Below are positions 63,683 through 64,000 of a stretch of 64,000 nucleotides of DNA, in pieces. The notes under the pieces are model-generated. The model searched no databases. It worked only from the letters and a program-made list of their open reading frames with translations, and was not told where the DNA came from. Position numbers and translations under genes: made by a program. The DNA lies in assembly GCA_963629305.1 (NCBI GenBank), contig CAVGIJ010000006.1, positions 29,508-93,507 of the forward strand, written 5' to 3'. Source of the stretch: UBA1227 sp963629305. GTDB taxonomy: Bacteria; Bacillota; Clostridia; Oscillospirales; Acutalibacteraceae. Position 1 is the first letter of the stretch. Every line of letters starts with the position of its first letter.

Positions 63683-64000
63683 TCAAAGATTTTCTCTTAA
63701 AAACTCAATTTCATTTTTGTCAGTGATATCAAACATATCCAAGGCATTTTCAAAAGTATTTCCCTTTTGGATGAACTTTTTTATCATTTCAAAACGACCT
63801 TTCTCAATACCGCGGGCTTCACCTTGCAGGACACCTTCAGCTTTGCCTTGCATGATTCCCTGCTTTACACCATCCAAGTATACACCGTCACTTAAGTTAC
63901 ACATGTCACCAAACACCTCTTTTGCCGTCTTGTTGTATCCGGCTGTCACTGTATTTGAATATTCTCTTTTAAAAATAATATTTCTTTTTGGTCGGTGATA
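63683..64000 (-). CDS. Rpn/PD-(D/E)XK nuclease-type transposase-like protein (5' partial)
   Basis: Only the C-terminal 105 residues are in the window; the frame is open to the right edge (…RPKRNIIFKREYSNTV), so the GTG at 63949 is not the true start. The visible part has glycine-spaced repeats (GVKQGIMQGKAEGVLQGEAR then GIEKG), typical of the tail of the Rpn-like/PD-(D/E)XK family annotated as recombination-promoting nuclease or putative transposase. The catalytic part is off the window. This is a weak sign of a mobile or self-mobilising gene at the edge. Confidence 0.65.
   Translation of the reverse strand, partial: YHRPKRNIIFKREYSNTVTAGYNKTAKEVFGDMCNLSDGVYLDGVKQGIMQGKAEGVLQGEARGIEKGRFEMIKKFIQKGNTFENALDMFDITDKNEIEFLRENL

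Noticed and set aside
63683..64000. An intact transposon or insertion sequence at the right edge
   Set aside because: Only a C-terminal part is visible, with no terminal repeats, so no mobile element can be defined.

Overview
The window looks like chromosomal DNA of a low-to-moderate GC Firmicute of class Clostridia, possibly a gut Oscillospirales/Ruminococcaceae-type organism. The evidence is a Gram-positive PolC replicase, glutamine synthetase type III, the miaB-ylbF-mutS-mutL and yceD-rpmF blocks, strong AAGGAGG-type ribosome binding sites, frequent GTG/TTG starts, and a tungsten-type aldehyde:ferredoxin oxidoreductase. The genus cannot be fixed from sequence alone. I saw no tRNA, rRNA, CRISPR array, prophage or intact insertion sequence. 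A PD-(D/E)XK/Rpn-like protein is cut by the right edge, and the first gene is cut by the left edge.

Layout. 1-2.5 kb: two tandem family I.5-type lipases without signal peptides; a third copy lies at 53 kb. 2.6-6.9 kb (minus): an HscC-like Hsp70 with a membrane-anchored J-domain partner, a small-multidrug-export-type membrane protein and a Nudix hydrolase. 7.1-8.5 kb (plus): an HD-domain protein and a PF06541 membrane protein. 8.5-10 kb (minus): a polyprenyl synthetase with a small unknown protein. 10.2-32.6 kb: about 22 kb entirely on the minus strand, reading rpoB-rpoC, rpsL-rpsG-fusA-tuf, pyrH-frr-uppS-cdsA-dxr-rseP-ispG-polC. It covers transcription, translation, MEP isoprenoid, undecaprenyl and phospholipid precursors, and replication. 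Good sigma-A promoters precede rpoB, rpsL and pyrH.

32.9-42.6 kb: ndk; a minus-strand block of ribosome assembly and housekeeping genes (yceD, rpmF, a DUF512 protein, der, a DUF1275 protein); a small P-loop protein; pgi; then GSIII and a QueT-type transporter with a structured leader. 42.6-46.2 kb is an accessory module: a TetR regulator diverges from a UroD/MtaA-like methyltransferase, an unlisted 39-residue small protein and an SLC13/DASS anion transporter. 46.3-52.8 kb: mismatch repair plus miaB. 53-56.7 kb: envelope and lipid genes (lipase, PAP2, GtrA, phosphodiester glycosidase). 56.9-59.5 kb: AOR, a MoaD/ThiS-like protein and a four-cluster ferredoxin. 59.6-62.7 kb: a copper-efflux operon, csoR-copA, with CsoR-type operators. 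62.8-63.6 kb: a TtcA-like PP-loop protein.

The most notable points are: a PolC that appears to lack its internal 3'-5' exonuclease; a copA reading frame fused at its C-terminus to a complete CopZ that keeps its own strong ribosome binding site and ATG; a consensus str-operon promoter buried in a 36-bp near-perfect palindrome; and the TetR/UroD-like/small-protein/SLC13 module, in which the UroD-like protein lacks the usual His-x-Cys zinc motif.
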